From Alligator mississippiensis (lineage: Eukaryota; Chordata; Crocodylia; Alligatoridae): a stretch of 64,000 nucleotides of DNA. The stretch spans positions 30,330,338 through 30,394,337 of the forward strand of contig NC_081836.1 in the NCBI RefSeq assembly GCF_030867095.1, read 5' to 3'. Each line of letters opens with the position of its first letter. Positions within the stretch are counted from its first letter, which is position 1. This document shows positions 48,101-57,950 of this stretch, one piece after another. Both the position numbers and the translations under genes were made by a program. The notes under the pieces are model-generated. The model saw only the letters and a program-made list of their open reading frames with translations. It had not been told where the DNA came from and searched no databases.

Positions 48101-51100
48101 CTGATTAGCTAGGACTCTCAGACTGCTGAAGCAGCTCAAAACCTCCCTCAAAGCCCACAGTCCCTGCTAACATGGAGACAGCCAAGGTGTAGCATAGGAG
48201 CCTGCATGGAAAGGCAGTCCCAGTCCATCTTGAGACTTCAGGCAAGGGGGTAGTTAACTTTACTTCTGCTAGACTAGGGGACAGGTTTCCTGCAGTTGAA
48301 TCTATTACGGCAATGGAAGTGCCAACCAGAAGAGATCACAAAGCAATTACCATTTGGATTCCATCGTATTCCCTGGTTTTATCCAGTGACCCTCTAAAGA
48401 GCATGAGGTACTGCTCTATGGCCTCAATGAAAAGACAAGGGGAATGGAAGTGGACCCCTGAGCCACCTTGAAGCTGGTGAGATGTTCTCTGTTCAGCCAG
48501 CTAAGTTTTGGCAGACACTCACAATATCAGTTACTGCATGGCATGACTGTGCCAACCCTCTCCTTTCACAGGACTCTTAGAAGAAGATGTCTCAGGAACC
48601 GGTAGCCTCTCCCCCTCTTCTCTTATAGAGCCATAATCCCAATTAGCTGACATCATATTGTGCACTGGGGTGTGGGCTCTGTACTAGGGTCTGGGAAAAC
48701 ACCAGTGAGAAACTGTCCAGTCCTTTCCTCTCTGAAGGAGAGTGGCAGGTGCAGGATGCCAAGGGGACACACCTTACAAAGACAGTACCTGCTGCAGCTT
48801 CCACTGCTTGTCCTCCCGGAAGGCGAAGTGCAGGAGCTGGTTATTTCTGGGCATTTTCATATTAATGTCCTTACAGAAGAGACAGACACAGATGAAAGCC
48901 AGCCACAAAATACACAACAGGAGACCCTGCAGCTCACGTCCCTACATAACCCGACAGGGCAACCCCTCCCCCCACCACCTCAGAGACCATCACAATACTC
49001 TCCCCTCCCTCAACGGTCTATACTGGGCAATGTCAGCTAAGCCAGCCCCAGAGATACAACCTCAGTAGCTGGAGGTAAATGCAAAGTAAATGACAGCTCA
49101 CTTGCTGAATGCAAGTAAGAGACTGACAGTTCATTTTAGGAGGTGCCCAAAGAAATCTGACAATAGCTATAGTAGAAGTCAGGAGGCAGAGTGACCAGTT
49201 AAGCAGAGTTCACTAAGACTCTGATAAGTCCCTGACTGCCTAATCCAATGATATGTCACTTGTCCTTCAGAAAAAGTTAACTGGCCCAGGTGAGAATTTT
49301 GCCCCACAAGATTAAGTAAGCACAAATGAAAGGGCACACAGAGGACAGCAGATGGCAGAGAGTGAGAGAAGTCCAGCCCTAGAATGGCAACACCAGGTAG
49401 GACAGACTCTTCCTCTACACTAGTTTCCTATATGCAGAATTCAACCCATAGCACTATTCATCCACAGGGTGTGGCAGCTGCTCCAGGACTGCCTTTACTG
49501 GGATGAGTGGCCTTGGCAGCATCTTCAGTCAGTTCCTAACAACAACCAACTGGCACTGAAACCATGATAAAACAAGTTTTGGCTTTGGAAAGTTTCCACT
49601 GGCTGGAATATTTAGATGCTGTAAACCAGGCAGTAACCAAACACCACTGTACCAGGTAGCTCAAGAGCTCAACATCTGGAGGGATAAGGCACAGCAGGGG
49701 CAAAAAGGGAAGGTAATTACATCTCCTCGCCCCATCCTGGGGCTACCACATGAATAAGCACTCACCGCTTGACACAGGGCATCTCCCTGCAGTGTCAACA
49801 CTCCTTTCACCTGGTCAGTGCTGAAATGACAAAACAGTCCCAGACAGAAGAGGTCACAGAAGCAGCCAATGCCATCCCATCCCCAGCCAGAACAGGTGGC
49901 TGACTTTGCCCCTTCTCATGCCCAAACCCTGCGCTCAGCTGCATTGAAGTCTTCCCCACACCCAGCTTGGCACAGAGCTCTCCCATGCTCATCTCATCAC
50001 CTATTAAGTCACCATTTCCAAGCCTCTGTGCAGCTAGGCAGGGTACCTAAGGGACCCTTCTGATCTACCTGTAACATTAGGGGCCTGTTCTATACCAGTT
50101 TCCTCCCCGTTTCAAGTCAAAGCTGTGTCTACTGTTTAAACAGAGTCCTGGCTCTCATTAGCATGGATGAAAGAGACAGGTCAGGTTATAACTTGACACA
50201 GACTTGCTTGTTCCTTGTTCTGTGCCAGAGTTAGGAGGTTAGTACTGGGTCTCTGATAATCTCTTGCAAAGGACACACCAACTGTTTCAGATCTACAAGA
50301 AACAATGAAGGGAGACTGAAGTATCTGGGACTGGATGACTCAGCTCTTTGATCCAGTCTCCTTGAATGTAGATTCAACAATGTTACTAGCCTTTGGGCAT
50401 CCTACAGAAATCCGTCTCTGCACCAAGACAAACCTCCTGCAGTTCAACCAGAGACAGCCCTTTACATCTGTTGATAGAAAAGAACATCTGGAGGAAAAGA
50501 GAGGGTGTGCTCAGGTTTGCCTCCTTGGGTACCAATATCCCTTGCTCCATGGTTTGAGAACACTACTGGAAGTGGGGTTTTCTTTCTGCTGTGACACCAC
50601 AGAAACAGAGCTTCAGCAGAGGCTTAGACATGGAAACTACTGCAGATGTAGTTTGGCAATAACTGCATCTCTCAAGCTGCTAAAATTCCTATTTTTCAGC
50701 AGAGGTTAAAGGGCTTGCCCAATACCACAGTGCAAGTCAGCAACACAGCCAAGAACTAGATTCAGGTCTCCCAACTACAAACAGCCAGCTGTCAGCGCAA
50801 GACATGAACTGCCCTGCTGGTAGTACAAGCATGGTGAGAACTCTTCTTAACACATACTGTAACAAGTCAGGCAATGGTTAGGAAACCCACCTGGTGTTTT
50901 AGACTCAGACAGGAAATGGGAAAGCCCCAGAACAAGTAAAGCCTGCAACGTAACCCATACAGAAGTTACTATGACCTGATCTACACAGTGTAACATTTGT
51001 AAATAATGTGCCATGAGTATCTGGGATTACAGAAAGAGCCCTTCCAAGCTATGTGGATGTTACTGATGCATATAAGCAGAGGCAAACCAGAAGGGGTCTT

Positions 51101-54100
51101 TGTTTTAGCAGGCAACCCAAATCAACATTTGGGGATAAAAAGAAGGCAAGAGTGAGGAGAAAGCCAAATGTACAGTCCTTAAAAGGTGATTAAACAGTGA
51201 TGGGGTGGCTGCTGGAGAGCCGCCTATTTGAATATAAAGCTGATGTATACAGTTGGGCTTGCCCCAGTGCGAGAGTGCCTTTTGAAAGGGCTGGGAATCT
51301 GTAGCAACAAAGACTTCAGTGATGAAAGCAAGGCTAAATATCTAGGAGCTCCTACTCAGAAGCAGATATTCAGCTTCAGGGTTACCCAAAGCTGCCATTT
51401 AGCTGTGGGAATAACAGGCAAGGTGGGACTTGTACCTGGGTAGGGGCATCTTATATTTGCCCTGAATTACTGCTCTTCTAAGAGACTCCTAATCAGATTT
51501 CTGCATTAACAAAGCAGATGGAAATGGGGAAGGGAAGAGGCTGCATTATGCAAGTTATTCAAATAAACTGTGAAATTAAGTTAGTCAGCAGCACAGAAGA
51601 AATGGCAACACACCAGGCCAGAGACCTGAACCACATTCCGGCACCAGGCAGAGATGCAGCTCATCCCCAGACTGTCACAGCACAAGACTGTGTACCAAGG
51701 TATGCCAGCCTCCAACTCTGTAGGCCAAGCACCTGATGCGTTCAGTACTGGATGTCTTCTGGTATCCCCAGGTGTTAAGTTGGTATAACAGCAGCAGGTC
51801 CTGTGTACAATGAGCGAGTTGCCTCAATCCTCAACCGTTTTCCTCCCCACACAGGAATTCTAAGACATGCATGTAGAAAGGAGCACAGGCTGCAGGATCC
51901 AGGTTCCTAGGACTCTCTCCAACCTCACTGCTCACTTGTAGTAAGGGAGGCCAAGCATATCCCTCCTTCCTCCCACACCCCAGCACAGAAAGATTGACTA
52001 GAGACAAGAGGAAAGTCCTTGTGGCAGGATACTAGCTCTCACACACTTACCTCGAGGTGCCCAGCATGAAGTTCTCCTGTTTGACTGCTGCTTCTGAGCC
52101 ACCCACAGACAGGGCAAACCTGTGAGAAGCCTCCTGCAGAACAGCAAAGAAGAGTTGTTACTAGGAGAGTTAAAAACCCCAGTTTCTTCCATTTTCTCTA
52201 TGGCTTGAGAACAAAGGTGTTGGAAATGTGGACACGCACTGGAGTGGGGGAGGAGCAGGGAGGGGTGAAGCACGTGGTACTAATAACGTTCTTGAGCTTT
52301 TTCCAGTATATCCTTTGTGCACTTCCAGGTACATGTTACACAAAGGACCCTTCCTCAACTATTACTGAAACTGGTGGACTAACTATGCTGCACAAGTGAA
52401 CAATCAGTCTTTGAACATGATATACCTTCCATTACGGAAAGCACAATCCTATCCTGGTGTCTTACTGCACTGTGCAGTGAGTACCATGCAGTACTGTGGG
52501 CAGGTCTTTTTAAAACCTACTGACCCACTCTCTCACGTAAGGACTCAAAGATCCTCAACAAAGCTGGCACTTACCATACTTTATTGGAGGAAGAGTAGCC
52601 CTGACATTTTAGCCAAAGCTGCTGCTTACACAATGAAGACAGATATATGAAATCCACCTTTGCTTGAGACCCTCATGTCCCTGGGAACCAGGCCTGCAGC
52701 AGATTCTTAGCGGCTGTCAAGGCTTGAAAAGGGACAGCAGGTACCTCTTGATGGTCCTGTCTCAACAAGTAGCGCTAGGATTGAACTGTCCTCATCTCCA
52801 GGCCAGAACAGAAACAGCTTTGGGCACTGCTAGCCTCCCAGCCCAGCATCCTCTGCTCACACAGAAAGGACAGCGACTGAGCAGATTAGTTGTGCGTGTG
52901 CCTGAAACTGCTTGTTACCTTCAGAATATCCTGCAGCTGCTTCAGGACAGCATGAACTTCTTCTTGCAAAAGCCATTTAAACTCTTCTTCCTACAGCCAT
53001 GGACAGACAAGACAGGAATTACCTGCGTGAGCCTCCTAAGGTTTCATAGGCTGCTTTGTCTTGCCTTCTTTCACTAGCGCAACACTCTGTATAATCACAT
53101 GTGAATTATTGCGAGCAGGTGAGCACGTAACCCACTGACACAGGAGGAAGAGAAAGTAAGTATCTTCCCCCCTCTACCTTGCCCTTTTCCTGCATATCCA
53201 GCCTCAGCTCTGCTGAATGTTACAAACCTGGGCAGCGGAGGAGAGGTTGATGTAATTTACTTGGATTTCAAAAAAGCCTTTGATTTAGTTTCCCCATGAT
53301 GTCCTCATGACAAAATTGAGGAACTGTGGCCTCGACAACCTTACAGTCCAATGGTTGGGGAACTGGCTCTGTGGTTAGACCCTGAGAGTGATAGTCGATA
53401 GAACCGAGTCAGTGTGGTGCATGGTGAACAGTGCAGTCCCCCAGAATTCAGTTCTCAGACCAGTACTCTTTAACATATTCATACGTGACCTGGACTCGGG
53501 TGTCAGAAGCAGGCTGGCTAAGTTTGCAGATGACTCCAAATTACTGGGAAGCACAGTCACACTAGAGGACAGGCTGGGAATTCAGGCCAAGTTGGACAGG
53601 CTCGCAGTAGGTGTATCAAAACCTGATGACTTTCAGCACAGAGAAATGCAAGGCGCTCCACCTCAGGAGAAACAACCCACATCATACCTGTAGGTCTGGT
53701 AGCGCTACACTCACTAGCACCACGACTGAAAGAGACTTTCACGATTGACCACAAGATTAATGTGAGTCACCAATGAGATGCCACAGCCAGCAAAGCAAAT
53801 ACAACCAACCCTGGCTTGCATCTACCAATGCATCTCAAAGCAAGACCCAGGATGTCATCCTCCCACTTTATTTCGCCTTGGTGAGGCTACAGCTACAGTA
53901 CTGCATCCAATTCTGGGCTCTACACCCTAGGAAGAATGTGGAAAAGCATGAGAGAGTCCAGAAGAGAGCCATGCACATGATCAGAGGTCAAGAGAGCAGG
54001 CCTTATGAGGAGAGGCTGAGAGACATGGGACTCTTTAGCTTGGAAAAGTGTAGGCTGAGAGGGGACTTGGCAACAGTCTATAAGTATATCAGGGATGTAC

Positions 54101-56724
54101 ATCAGGATCTGGGAGAACATCTGTTCACCAGGGCACCCCAAGGGAAGACAAGGTCTAACTGTCACAAACTGCTGGAAGACCGTTTTAGATTGGACATAAG
54201 GGAAAACTTCTTTACCATCCGAGTCTTCAGAATCTGGAATAGACCCCCCACCAGAAGTGGTGCAAGCACCTGCTCTGGGCACATTCAAGAAGCTTTTGGA
54301 TGATTATCTTGCTGGGGTCATCTGACCCCAGCTGACTTCCTGCCCTTTAGCAGGGGGCTGGACCCAATGATCTTACAAGGTCCCTTCCAGCCCTAATGTT
54401 TATGAAATCTATGAACAGTTTTGATTCACTGCCTTACATGAACAATCAGAGTCGCCTAAAACTGGAATCCTGGTCCGCTGGAAATAAGCCGGGGGTTGGT
54501 TTGCTATGGTTCTTATGCTTGTTGTTTACCAAACAGCAGCAGCTTAATTAGTAAATGAACCTGAATCAAAGCCAGATGTGGCTTGGGCTGTTTGCACAAA
54601 TCCAGTAACTAACAAGTTCAGGCCTGATGGCACAGCTCCACAGTTGACCTCAGTCAGGCCTCCGCTCTGGGCAAGCCTGTAATAATAACTGGTGACTGAT
54701 CATGAAGCTGCAAAGGCAGCATTAACCACAAACACAGACTCTGGTCATAAGATTACTAAAAGGGTGGGAGAGGTGGATGCAAGGAGCTGAGAGGAGTATT
54801 TTTGCTCCTGTGGTGAGTAGGAAAGAACTAGCCCTGCTTTCCAGGCTAGAACTATAACATGCAGCAAATTGGGTTTTATCATATAAGCAACATGTGAGTT
54901 GAGTTGCCTCAGTCATGTGGCTGAGCCTGGAATTGAACCGTGACATCCCAAATCCCAACCCAGTAGCCACACTACTAGATTTGTACTCATGTGCATTAGA
55001 AACGTTGGGGAGGATGTGGATTTTATGCAAAGCCCTCTTGCTTGAAAGGAATGCCAATAATTTTAAATAGTGGCTTATGCCAGACATGCCTGTCAAATGA
55101 GCCTGCCATACACAACATGCAGATTCCTTTTCCTGATCTTCCTGCTTCAGGTGCCCAGGGCATCCACAAATTTCTGCCATTCATCCTGCGCTGTTCAGGC
55201 TCTCAAACGTTCCATTAATGGGTAGACAAGGTTCCTTGGGTGAATCTGATCTTTTATTAGACCAACCCAAATAGTTGGAGAATAGTTATTAAGCAAGCTT
55301 TCGGGTTCAAAAACCCTTCGTCAGGCTAAGGAGGTTTCAGCAGTTGGTGTGTGCGCTTCCTGGATGGAATGGTTCTCCACAGCGTTTCACCAGTTATTGT
55401 GGAAGCTGCATTGGTGGCATTTGTAAAGCGCAACCTAGATCCCAGCTTCCCTCACTGTCCTTTTTACCACATCCAATGCTCGCTAGAATTTCTGACAGAC
55501 TCGATGGACCTTCCGCGGGTATTTGTTCTGGAACGGATGCACCTTCTATGCAGTTACTAGGGTGAATGTCTGTGACTCTGTTCCATAAAGTGAGGACAAG
55601 ATGAGATGTCAGTGCTTGAAATCATGTGTCTGCTTGTGCATGTGTTAGGGCTGATTATGCTATTGTGCTAAATCTTTTCAAGTTTATGGAAAACTATTTG
55701 TAGTTTTTGGATGTCTGTTTCCTGACAAGTAGCGCAGCAGCATCCTCACAGCACATCTTGCTCCCTACAAAGCCAAAAAGCCTGTCTTCTTCCAAAGTTT
55801 CTCCATCTATTCTGCTGGCTGCTTCTGGGAGGTTAACAGCATTATGCTCCTTTTTGTCTTATTCAAGAAAAACTGGTGCCTCCAGAGCCTGGGGGGGGGG
55901 GGGGGGGGGGGAGAAGGGAGTGTGCACCATTTGTAGGCAGCAGTGAGCAGTGATCACCCACAGAAGACAGTGATGGTGACCAATCTCAGGGGGGGGCACA
56001 TGCCCCCCCACGAATCACCCATGCATAGATTCATTGCTAGGAAGGGGCTGGAAGGGGAGTGGAAGATCCCTGGGTCCAGCGCCCTGCGCTTGACCAGACA
56101 ACCAACCACCCTGTTTTGCTGCATTTGTTAAGGGCTTTAACCAAGCAGCGAGTTGAAGGACGCAGGGCACCACCACGGACAAATCTCAGGGTCCTCCAAG
56201 CAGATTTTACTGTTGTCCCACAACCCCCTGGGAACTCCCTCCTCGGGAGCCAGGCAGCGCCCACCAAGAACCTAGGGACAAAGCACCTTGGCCCCGCCTT
56301 CCACCCGGACCCGCCCAAAACCAGCGACAGCCGGGGACAGGCAGGGGGGCGGCAGGGGACCTTGACCCTCCGAGGGATCCGGAGGATTGGGGGGTTCCCG
56401 GAGCCGCGTCGTTCACCGCGAGTGTCAAGGCACAACACGGGCCGCCCAGCCCCAGCCCGTCCCACAGCGAGCGCAGCCGCGCACCAGAGCCTGTCCCGGG
56501 GCGGGGGCTGCTCCGCCGCCAGCTCCAGCGCCCCCGCCCCACCGCCCGCGGGCGCCGGGGACAAGCGTGGGGGGTGAAGCAGGCCGCGCAGTGCCGGGAC
56601 TCAGGCCCGGGAGCTGGGGTCGGACTCCGCTCCGAGTCGGGGGTTGTGCGGCCCCGGAAGGAGGGGGCCTGCCCGCACTCACCAGCACCGCGCGCTCTGC
56701 CGAGCTCGCCATCCCGGCCGCCAT
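39092..56724 (-). CDS. ROGDI: ROGDI gene, coding span of eleven exons
   Basis: The spliced frame is 286 codons (human about 287) with every junction in phase. ROGDI is the animal counterpart of yeast Rav2. It works with DMXL and WDR7 proteins in the RAVE/rabconnectin-3 complex that promotes V-ATPase assembly, and human loss causes Kohlschutter-Tonz syndrome. The product starts [32 protein letters not shown]. It continues with [61 protein letters not shown] and [20 protein letters not shown]. It ends [28 protein letters not shown] (human SYWSYRPF). Leu/Ile-rich helices at both ends match the paired-helix fold of the human protein. Nine of the ten introns use GT-AG; intron 8 appears to be GC-AG. 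No inactivating change was seen, so the gene looks functional. SMIM22 lies convergently downstream, as in mammals. Confidence 0.97.
39159..39467 (-). mobile_element. CR1 LINE 3' fragment in ROGDI intron 10
   Basis: The C-terminal CR1 frame [33 protein letters not shown]...[31 protein letters not shown] is followed by the CR1 3' UTR (CAGGCGGCTGGACTAG, GGTCCCTTCCAACCC) and a CTATGATTCTA tail. Same orientation as ROGDI. Its 3' terminus lies only about 25 nt from the exon 11 acceptor. Confidence 0.93.
39971..40846 (+). mobile_element. CR1 LINE fragment in ROGDI intron 10
   Basis: Truncated at the reverse transcriptase active site (begins DDTKM). It runs through [41 protein letters not shown] and [20 protein letters not shown] to the 3' UTR and a CTATGAAACTATG tail. 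Antisense to ROGDI. Small shifts break the frame. Confidence 0.94.
41030..41115 (+). repeat. MIR-type SINE 3' remnant
   Basis: GACAGATAGGGGACGTGAGACAAAGGAG...CAACTTCCTCAGTCACAGCC follows the MIR-like order of a lowered-copy purine block, then a TTGCCCAAGGTCACAC-like stretch. Weak. Confidence 0.4.
41526..41652 (-). CDS. ROGDI: ROGDI exon 10
   Basis: It completes Phe, then [42 protein letters not shown]. Acceptor TTTGCAG, donor GTAGGA. Confidence 0.96.
41790..41809. repeat. Poly-G tract, 20 nt (C tract on the ROGDI strand)
   Basis: It lies in ROGDI intron 9, about 140 nt upstream of the exon 10 acceptor on the gene strand. Confidence 0.95.
42643..42692 (-). CDS. ROGDI: ROGDI exon 9
   Basis: [16 protein letters not shown] plus two bases. 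Acceptor TGTCCAG, donor GTAAGT. The first residue is His where human has Asn. Confidence 0.93.
43523..43636 (-). CDS. ROGDI: ROGDI exon 8 (GC donor)
   Basis: [38 protein letters not shown], 38 codons. Acceptor CTCCGCAG. The exon must end at AAG to stay in frame with human NSTK-NFRP, and the intron then begins GCACGT. Confidence 0.93.
44212..44310 (-). CDS. ROGDI: ROGDI exon 7
   Basis: [33 protein letters not shown], 33 codons, nearly identical to human. Acceptor TTCCCAG, donor GTAGGT. Confidence 0.96.
45760..46064. mobile_element. Possible TIR element in ROGDI intron 6
   Basis: GGGGGTGCACATG near 45,765 and its inverse CATGCACCCCC near 46,060 could be terminal repeats of a GC-rich non-coding insert. 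It lies upstream of exon 6, so by transcript order in intron 6 of the 3' flank. No target duplication found. Confidence 0.35.
46312..46407 (-). CDS. ROGDI: ROGDI exon 6
   Basis: [32 protein letters not shown], 32 codons. Acceptor TTCGCAG, donor GTGAAC. Confidence 0.96.
46410..48785 (-). other. ROGDI intron 5
   Basis: A 185-codon minus-strand frame (47,355-47,912) overlaps a 164-codon plus-strand frame (47,503-47,997). Neither resembles a known protein nor carries evident splice signals. I see nothing else in this intron. Confidence 0.5.
48789..48869 (-). CDS. ROGDI: ROGDI exon 5
   Basis: [27 protein letters not shown], 27 codons. Acceptor CTGTAAG, donor GTACTG. Confidence 0.95.
49766..49820 (-). 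CDS. ROGDI: ROGDI exon 4
   Basis: It completes a Ser codon, then [18 protein letters not shown]. Acceptor ATTTCAG, donor GTGAGT. Confidence 0.95.
50685..50790 (+). repeat. MIR-like SINE 3' remnant in ROGDI intron 3
   Basis: AGAGGTTAAAGGGCTTGCCC, AATACCACAGTGCAAGTCAG and CAGGTCTCCCAACT match the common tail AGGTTAAGTGACTTGCCCAA...CAGGTCTCC. The neighbouring unrecognised sequence of this intron (49,821-52,050) holds nothing else I can support. Confidence 0.6.
52051..52133 (-). CDS. ROGDI: ROGDI exon 3
   Basis: [27 protein letters not shown] plus two bases. Acceptor TCTGCAG, donor GTAAGT. Confidence 0.95.
52919..52990 (-). CDS. ROGDI: ROGDI exon 2
   Basis: [24 protein letters not shown], 24 codons. 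Acceptor CTGTAG, donor GTAACA. Confidence 0.95.
53228..54415 (+). mobile_element. CR1 LINE in ROGDI intron 1
   Basis: It begins at [11 protein letters not shown] (reverse transcriptase motif A region), keeps [10 protein letters not shown] at about 53,525, then [40 protein letters not shown] and [20 protein letters not shown], with a 3' UTR ending TATGAAATCTATGAA. Antisense to ROGDI and 5'-truncated. Several small shifts make it inactive. Confidence 0.95.
54416..55220. other. ROGDI intron 1, nothing firm
   Basis: A 152-codon minus-strand frame (54,722-55,180) has no recognisable homology. No supported feature. Confidence 0.4.
55215..55345 (-). repeat. Old retroelement tail carrying a hammerhead motif
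   Basis: Read on the minus strand, the hammerhead-like core is followed by CTCCAACTATTTGGGTTGGT, CTAATAAAAGATCAGATTC and CAAGGAACCTTGTCTACC. This resembles a recurrent turtle and crocodilian repeat whose end I remember as TTGGTCCAATAAAAGAT...CCTTGTCT. Penelope-like elements are a likely source. Confidence 0.55.
55285..55331 (-). ncRNA. Hammerhead-ribozyme-like core in ROGDI intron 1
   Basis: On the ROGDI strand: CTGACGA (55,324-55,318), a five-pair stem II (GGGTT/AACCC with a short T-rich loop, 55,317-55,303), then GAAA (55,302-55,299). Flanking TTAGC and GCTTAA pair with one bulged U to form stem I. As in the 7.86-kb motif, GAAA is followed by GCTT, so stem III is minimal and an AAGCTT palindrome could form it between two copies. 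All invariant core bases of the hammerhead are present. Activity is not shown. Confidence 0.55.
55891..55911. repeat. Poly-G tract, 21 nt
   Basis: In ROGDI intron 1, preceded by CCAGAGCCT and followed by AGAAGGGAG. Confidence 0.95.
56683..56724 (-). CDS. ROGDI: ROGDI exon 1 (start)
   Basis: It encodes [14 protein letters not shown], followed by donor GTGAGT. The upstream ATG was chosen because human ROGDI has the same two-Met layout (MATVMAAT...). It sits in the CpG island. Confidence 0.93.
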
Positions 56725-56757
56725 CCCCGCCGGCCGCGGCCCCGCCCCCACCTCTTC

Positions 56758-56762
56758 ATTGG
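56758..56762 (-). promoter_or_regulatory. CCAAT box, proximal
   Basis: ATTGG on the plus strand is CCAAT on the gene strand, 34 bp upstream of the ROGDI ATG. It is either in the 5' leader or very close to the start site. Confidence 0.4.
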
Positions 56763-56879
56763 GTAGCTCGAGCACTGCCGCCTCCGGATAGGTCCCTGCC
56801 TAGCAGCCCCACCCACCCCGGCCCAGCCAGCCTCGGCTAGGCAGCCGTCAGCCTGGCAACGCGCCGCCGGGAGCAGCCG

Positions 56880-56884
56880 ATTGG
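56880..56884 (-). promoter_or_regulatory. CCAAT box, distal
   Basis: CCAAT on the gene strand in GCCCAATCGG context, 156 bp upstream of the ATG, a usual distance for NF-Y sites. Confidence 0.5.
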
Positions 56885-56952
56885 GCGCAGCCGCGGCCCC
56901 GCCCCTCCCCTCCCCTCCCCGCAACAGGGGGGTGACGCCAAGACGCCTATAG

Positions 56953-56960
56953 TGACGTCA
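56953..56960. promoter_or_regulatory. Perfect CRE (TGACGTCA)
   Basis: Full palindromic CREB/ATF site 229 bp upstream of the ROGDI ATG, inside the CpG island. A second TGACG half-site lies nearby at about 56,932. Confidence 0.65.
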
Positions 56961-57261
56961 GCAAGAGATGTCAGCGCTGACGGGGGCGGGGCGGCCTCCG
57001 CTCGGCTTCTCCTCCCGCGCTGCAGGTGGCCCAAACCGGGTGCTCCGCCCCGCCCGTTTGCGCTCAGCGGGCCCGCAGCACCCCCCGGTTCACCTGTGGC
57101 CGCGGCGGAAGCGACTGGCGCGTGCGAGCGTGCCCCCGAGCAGCAGGACGCTCCAGCCCTGCAGCGCCTGCGCGTGTCCCCTGCTGCTGTGAGCGCTGAC
57201 CCGGGCCCAGGGGTGCACCGGCCAAGGAGCCTGGCTCCTGCAGGACGACGCCTGTGTCTGA

Positions 57262-57948
57262 GGATGCAGCTGCAAGGGAAGGAAATCCTCTTGTCGGCTC
57301 AGGTCAAGCACCGTGCTTGTGGAAGGACCACGTGTCTGTGAAGGCAGTTTTCCTAAAGCGCTCCCCGTGAGAGCTGCTCTTCTGGCGCGGATCGGTACCC
57401 ACCCAGGTGCAGCGGCTTTAAGCCCAGTCTCCTCCCTTGCTCGCTGCGAGGGCAAGCAGAACTGGGGGCATCTGAACCCCAGGCCTCCGGGCTCAAGCCT
57501 GCACGGAGGATGCCTGCTAAAGGATTTGGAAACCTCTGAAGCCCCAGGTGTGGGTGGAGGATGGTTGCCGGTAGTAGGGCCACTTATGATTCTGACCTCT
57601 TGAATTTGGAATTAGTTTGGGCTAATTTTTCCTGGGATACATAAAAGTAAAAAAAAAATCCTAGGGGATAAGGGGGCATTTTTGTGAACTGGTGATTTTA
57701 TTTGCACTCTTAACACTTAACACAGCACTCAGAGTGGTCACATAACAGGCCAGGCTGCCTGACATGCTGTAAGTGTGTGCTAGTGTCCTCTGGCAGCTTT
57801 GTCTTCATAATCAGGCTTTATTTTAGTTCTTTCTGGCACATTACCTCCCCTCCAATCTCAAGCCTTAGTTTTTTCCTAAGCACTCAACAGCCTTACATGA
57901 ACGCAGAGTTGCACTGAACTAAATTACAGGCTGGATTTTTTTCCCAGG
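57262..57948. other. Intergenic, upstream of ROGDI
   Basis: Composition falls from GC-rich to AT-rich. No gene recognised. Confidence 0.45.
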
Positions 57949-57950
57949 CA

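Larger units (their letters stand above)
56250..57260. promoter_or_regulatory. CpG island and ROGDI promoter
   Basis: GC- and CpG-dense sequence spans exon 1 of ROGDI and about 0.5 kb upstream of it. GC boxes (GGGGCGGGG at about 56,981) are present. There is no TATA box in a sensible place, as expected for a broadly expressed gene. The many long GC-rich open frames on both strands are compositional. Confidence 0.8.

Noticed and set aside
56037-57455. Many long open frames around the ROGDI promoter (up to 175 codons)
   Set aside because: CpG-island composition removes stop codons on both strands. Only the 14-codon exon 1 of ROGDI is supported.
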